A DNA stretch of 64,000 nt from Cladochytrium replicatum. Taxonomy: Eukaryota > Chytridiomycota > Chytridiomycetes > Cladochytriales > Cladochytriaceae. The notes below the pieces were generated by a model. It did no database searches, had not been told where the DNA came from, and saw nothing but the letters and a program-made list of their open reading frames with translations. The DNA is taken from positions 124,001 through 188,000 of the forward strand of contig JAHLKD010000030.1 of assembly GCA_025526935.1 (NCBI GenBank). The letters run 5' to 3'. Both the position numbers and the translations under genes were made by a program. The stretch's first letter is position 1. Each line of letters begins with the position of its first letter. Positions 61,079-64,000 of this stretch are shown piece by piece.

Positions 61079-61644
61079 GGTGCACTCTTCGGGCTGTCAA
61101 CGATGAACGTACGTTAAAAAGCCAAAACCTTGGAATAAGCTTCGGTAAGCCTTAAAGTCTCTCGATCGATATAGTAGCCTCCAAAGAGTCTTACTTTCGA
61201 TGATGACCACACTTCTTTCGCGCTCTCGCTGTCTTGCGCTCAAACTGCTGGACACGAGAAAAAACGCGTCGTTGTCGGAGACGCGAAACTTGGACCCTTA
61301 TCGCCCACCACGTGCACACGCGTTCTTGGATACCGCGAAAATCCATTCTATCCACGATAGTAGAGCACATGATGGAATGATGCTACGTTTTCTGCAACAT
61401 AAAGTTGCAATATTCTTCTGGATGCAGCCTAGCTAAATTTATCAGAGATCACAGGGACCCTGCGGCGTCCGTGCACGTAATCAAACAATATCTACAAAAT
61501 ACACCCCCCCGTGGTTCTTGCCCAGCGGCAAAAGCGGATCTCCCGGGCAAAACGATACCTCCCTGTACACCATTTGTACAATAAATCACGCATCATTGCC
61601 TCTCTATCCGTTTCGCAAATCCAGAAAAAGCCCTTGGCACAATA
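61079..61644. other. Intergenic region
   Basis: Divergent upstream region of the Sur7-like gene and the Egh16-like fragment. Short frames here have no support. Confidence 0.4.
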
Positions 61645-61982
61645 ATGCGCCTGATCTTCGTCGCTGGTGTCCTGCTGGCACTCTCCATGACCGTCTACGC
61701 CCACTCCGCAATCATGGCTGTCAATGGTGCGAACGGGTGCACATGCACCGCGCTCGGGATCAACCTCGAAACCCCACCCAACCGCTCGCGACGCAGGTCG
61801 TTCAAGCAGGACACTGCTCGTACCAGAAGCGGAGGCTGCGGCCACACGCTCGAGGTATAAGCCCGTTCCCCACCTTGCTCAAATACTCAGACACTGATTT
61901 TTGACTCACGCAGTTGGAGAACTCGACGTCTCCACGAGACAAGGATGCTTATACTCTTTTTGACCATAGGAAGTTTGCATGA
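61645..61982 (+). CDS. Short secreted Egh16-like protein, probably truncated
   Basis: Signal peptide MRLIFVAGVLLALSMTVYA is followed by HSAIMAVNGANG, so cleavage would leave an N-terminal His, as in the fungal Egh16-like family and in LPMO-type secreted proteins. It continues ALGINLETPPNRSRRRSFKQ and DTARTRSGGCGHTLE, which fits the family pattern (GLGxxxxTPRDGxRRxPFQQD). Exon 1 is 61645-61854, the intron 61855-61913 (59 bp, GTATAA...ACGCAG), and exon 2 61914-61982 (LENSTSPRDKDAYTLFDHRK then FA and stop). The total is 92 residues, far shorter than the usual 200 or more, so it is a fragment, a pseudogene, or a short secreted derivative. Confidence 0.55.
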
Positions 61983-62728
61983 CGATCCTGAAAGATACAA
62001 AGTGCACCGGAAGGGTTGGGAAGAACAAGAATGTGTGCATTGTGAGAATGCAGAGCCGAACGATAGTCCGGAGGTTGCTTCCCGGTTCAAATGGGGAAGT
62101 GAGAAGTGAGACTTCGAGTTGCTGGACCACACAGGTGGATTTTCTTGGAAATCGGAGCTTTTTGGGTTTGGTATTTTTGGGAGCTTCTCAAATTTGTCTA
62201 CGAACATCAGTTGTCCACGCATTTATACGTTGTAAAGATGATTATTGTTATGCGTCCCAACATGAGTATACCCGCCGGTATATATCATGAACTCACTGTC
62301 GATAACTGTCGTAATGGGATGGGTTTAAACACGATGAGTGGTAGAAGATGATAACACAAGAACGCCTACTCAACAACAACCCCGGACGCGACTAGATATC
62401 GAATCAAGCAGATTTCACTTGATAGTCATAGCTTTAATGATAACTCGCTTACTCATAGCCAAAACAAATGAGGAACTTTTACAGGCAGCTGGGGTAATGC
62501 CGAAACCATTTTCAATGACAACTTGTATCACTTCAGGAAGTACAGATGAATATAAAAAAGACTTAAACACAAAGCGAAGGAAATACTGTATGCAATTTTT
62601 GGGGGAAAACGGGTGCTTCAATAACCCACAGCAAGGAAAACACATGCAAAACCATCACACAAACCCACTCAAGTTGGCATGAAGCAGCAATAGACCGTCT
62701 AATAACCGCACAAATGCACAATTAAAAT
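61983..62728. other. Intergenic region
   Basis: No coding signal that I can support between the Egh16-like fragment and the PHO89 stop. It may contain the missing 3' part of the Egh16-like gene in unreadable form. Confidence 0.4.
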
Positions 62729-64000
62729 CTAAAAGCCGCCGTAGCTGAAAGAAGCACCCCTGGTGAAGAGCGCGTAGAGGAGACCAGAGCAACTACCGGC
62801 GAAGGGTACGGTAAAGATCCAGCCGAAGAAGCACCACGCGAAAAGCTTCCAGTTGATAGCAGCCAAGTTTCCGTTGCAGAGACCAACACCGACAGTGGCA
62901 CCAGTGATGCAGTGGGTGGTGGAGACGGGGAGACCGAGGAAAGAGGCGGTGATGACGGTGAGAGCAGCACCAAGCTCCATGGAGAAACCACGGGAGGGGG
63001 AGTGGTAGGTCATATTGTTACCGAGGTTCTTCATGATGTTGTAGCCGTAGAGAGCGAGACCCAAGTCAATGGCAAGACCACCGACAGCCAACATCCAGAA
63101 GGGAACGTCGACCTTGGAGGTGACAGAAGCAGTCTGCCAGATCTGGTAGACGGCAGCAAGGGGACCGATAGCGTTGGCGACATCGTTGGAACCGTGGGCA
63201 AGTGAGGCGAAGGCAGCAGTGCAGACTTGAAGGAAGGAGTAGAGGTACTCTGTCTTGTTGTCGTAGCGGACAGCAGCATCGTGGGCAGTCTTGGCGTTGG
63301 CAGACTGGACGGTGGCAACGTCCATGAAAAGGGAGTTGTAGAGAAGACCCTTGACCTTGTTGTAAGCGCCGGTTGCAAAGTTGGTAGAGGTTTCGGTGGC
63401 GGCAGCGGCGGCGGGGACTGTGATGGTAGCTGCAACGGCCTCGGCGGTTTCCTTCTTCTCAACAGTCTCCTCACCAGCCTCGGCATTCTCGATAGCTGCA
63501 TCGACCTGGTCGGGAGTGAACTGGGTGCGGAGCTTGGCGCTGAGGTTCGTGTTGACGGGCTGGGTGGGGACCAACCAAATGTAAAAGAGGTGGTACCACT
63601 TAAGGTCCTCCTCCTTCTCGAGGAGACGGATGAAGAAGGGAACGACGAAGCCGAAGCAAATCAAGAGAACTCCGCCGAAAGTGGCACCAATGGCAATACC
63701 GATAGAGGTCCAGTCACCAGTGATCTTCCACACACCGGTGGTAACATCAGCGCTAACGGAGATGGGCTTGTACTTTCCGTTCTTGGAGACGATGTAGTAC
63801 ATCATCACTGTCAAGGTGAAGGCGAAGTACCATGGGATGGCAAGGATACCGTTGCGGAGAGAGTTCTTCGCCCTGAAAACGGAGTACTTGGAGATCAAGT
63901 AGATCAATGCAGCAACGATACCTAAATGTTAAGCATGAATCACATGCGGATTGCTTCCTATTCATAATAAACATACCAGCCAAGACGGGCGAGATGAACC
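62729..64000 (-). CDS. PHO89: PHO89-type phosphate transporter, PiT family (5' end off the window)
   Basis: Sodium- or proton-coupled phosphate symporter of the plasma membrane. The visible part runs from WFISPVLAG (upstream exon entering at the right edge) across an intron (about 63920-63976) to IVAALIYLISKYSVFRAKN, a large cytosolic loop (EKKETAEAVAATITVPAAAA), the C-terminal PiT signature AHGSNDVANAIGPLAAVYQI, SFLGLPVSTTHCITGATVGV and GWIFTVPFAGSCSGLLYALF. The N-terminal GANDVAN repeat is outside the window. Codon use is strongly C/G-ending and unlike neighbouring genes, as expected for a highly expressed gene. Confidence 0.95.

Noticed and set aside
63227-63925. 232-codon plus-strand open frame
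   Set aside because: Antisense to PHO89, whose biased codon use creates it.

Overview
This is nuclear DNA of a fungus, most likely an early-diverging (chytrid-type) lineage. The proteins are eukaryotic: GCN1, NUF2, an NDR kinase, GFA1, Elongator subunit ELP2, TIM10, histone H2A.Z, a TFIIIC subunit and a PHO89-type transporter. Genes are dense and cut by many short GT-AG introns; the ones I could place are about 55-90 bp. A BCAS3-family gene, a fungal Sur7-like membrane protein and an Egh16-like secreted fragment also point to a filamentous or early-diverging fungus rather than a yeast. The lineage call is inference. Most gene spans below run from start codon to stop codon and include introns; exon ends are given only where reading frame and splice sites agree.

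Left part (1-19450): GCN1 runs off the left edge, followed by the kinetochore gene NUF2, both on the minus strand. On the plus strand come a COA1-like cytochrome oxidase assembly gene and a decayed carboxylesterase with a second decayed frame behind it. An NDR-family kinase (minus) and a short-chain dehydrogenase (plus) then start back to back, followed by a small coiled-coil gene.

Middle (19450-38270): an Rco1-like double-PHD chromatin protein is followed by about 4 kb of gene-poor sequence holding a broken helical-repeat-like gene and a promoter with a mini-gene. Next are a NadR/AAA_28-like P-loop protein, GFA1, and a divergent pair: a tail-anchored protein built from about 15 copies of an F-x-D-[V/A] motif, and an ELP2 that seems to lack its C-terminal half. 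An AT-rich, palindrome-bearing 1-kb stretch and a polytopic membrane protein close this part.

Right part (38270-64000): a Gln/Pro-rich coiled-coil protein, a MATE exporter, a frame-broken membrane protein, a TFC6-like TFIIIC subunit carrying a duplicated zinc-finger-like domain, a BCAS3-family WD40 protein, H2A.Z, a small coiled-coil gene, a PPR protein, TIM10, a Sur7-like protein, a short Egh16-like secreted protein and PHO89 running off the right edge.

The three observations I rate highest are: a perfect TFIIIC B-box between BCAS3 and the TFIIIC subunit gene, which resembles the self-regulating ETC6 site at yeast TFC6; the tail-anchored F-x-D-[V/A] array protein; and the tandem zinc-finger-like domain fused upstream of the TFIIIC WD40 region.
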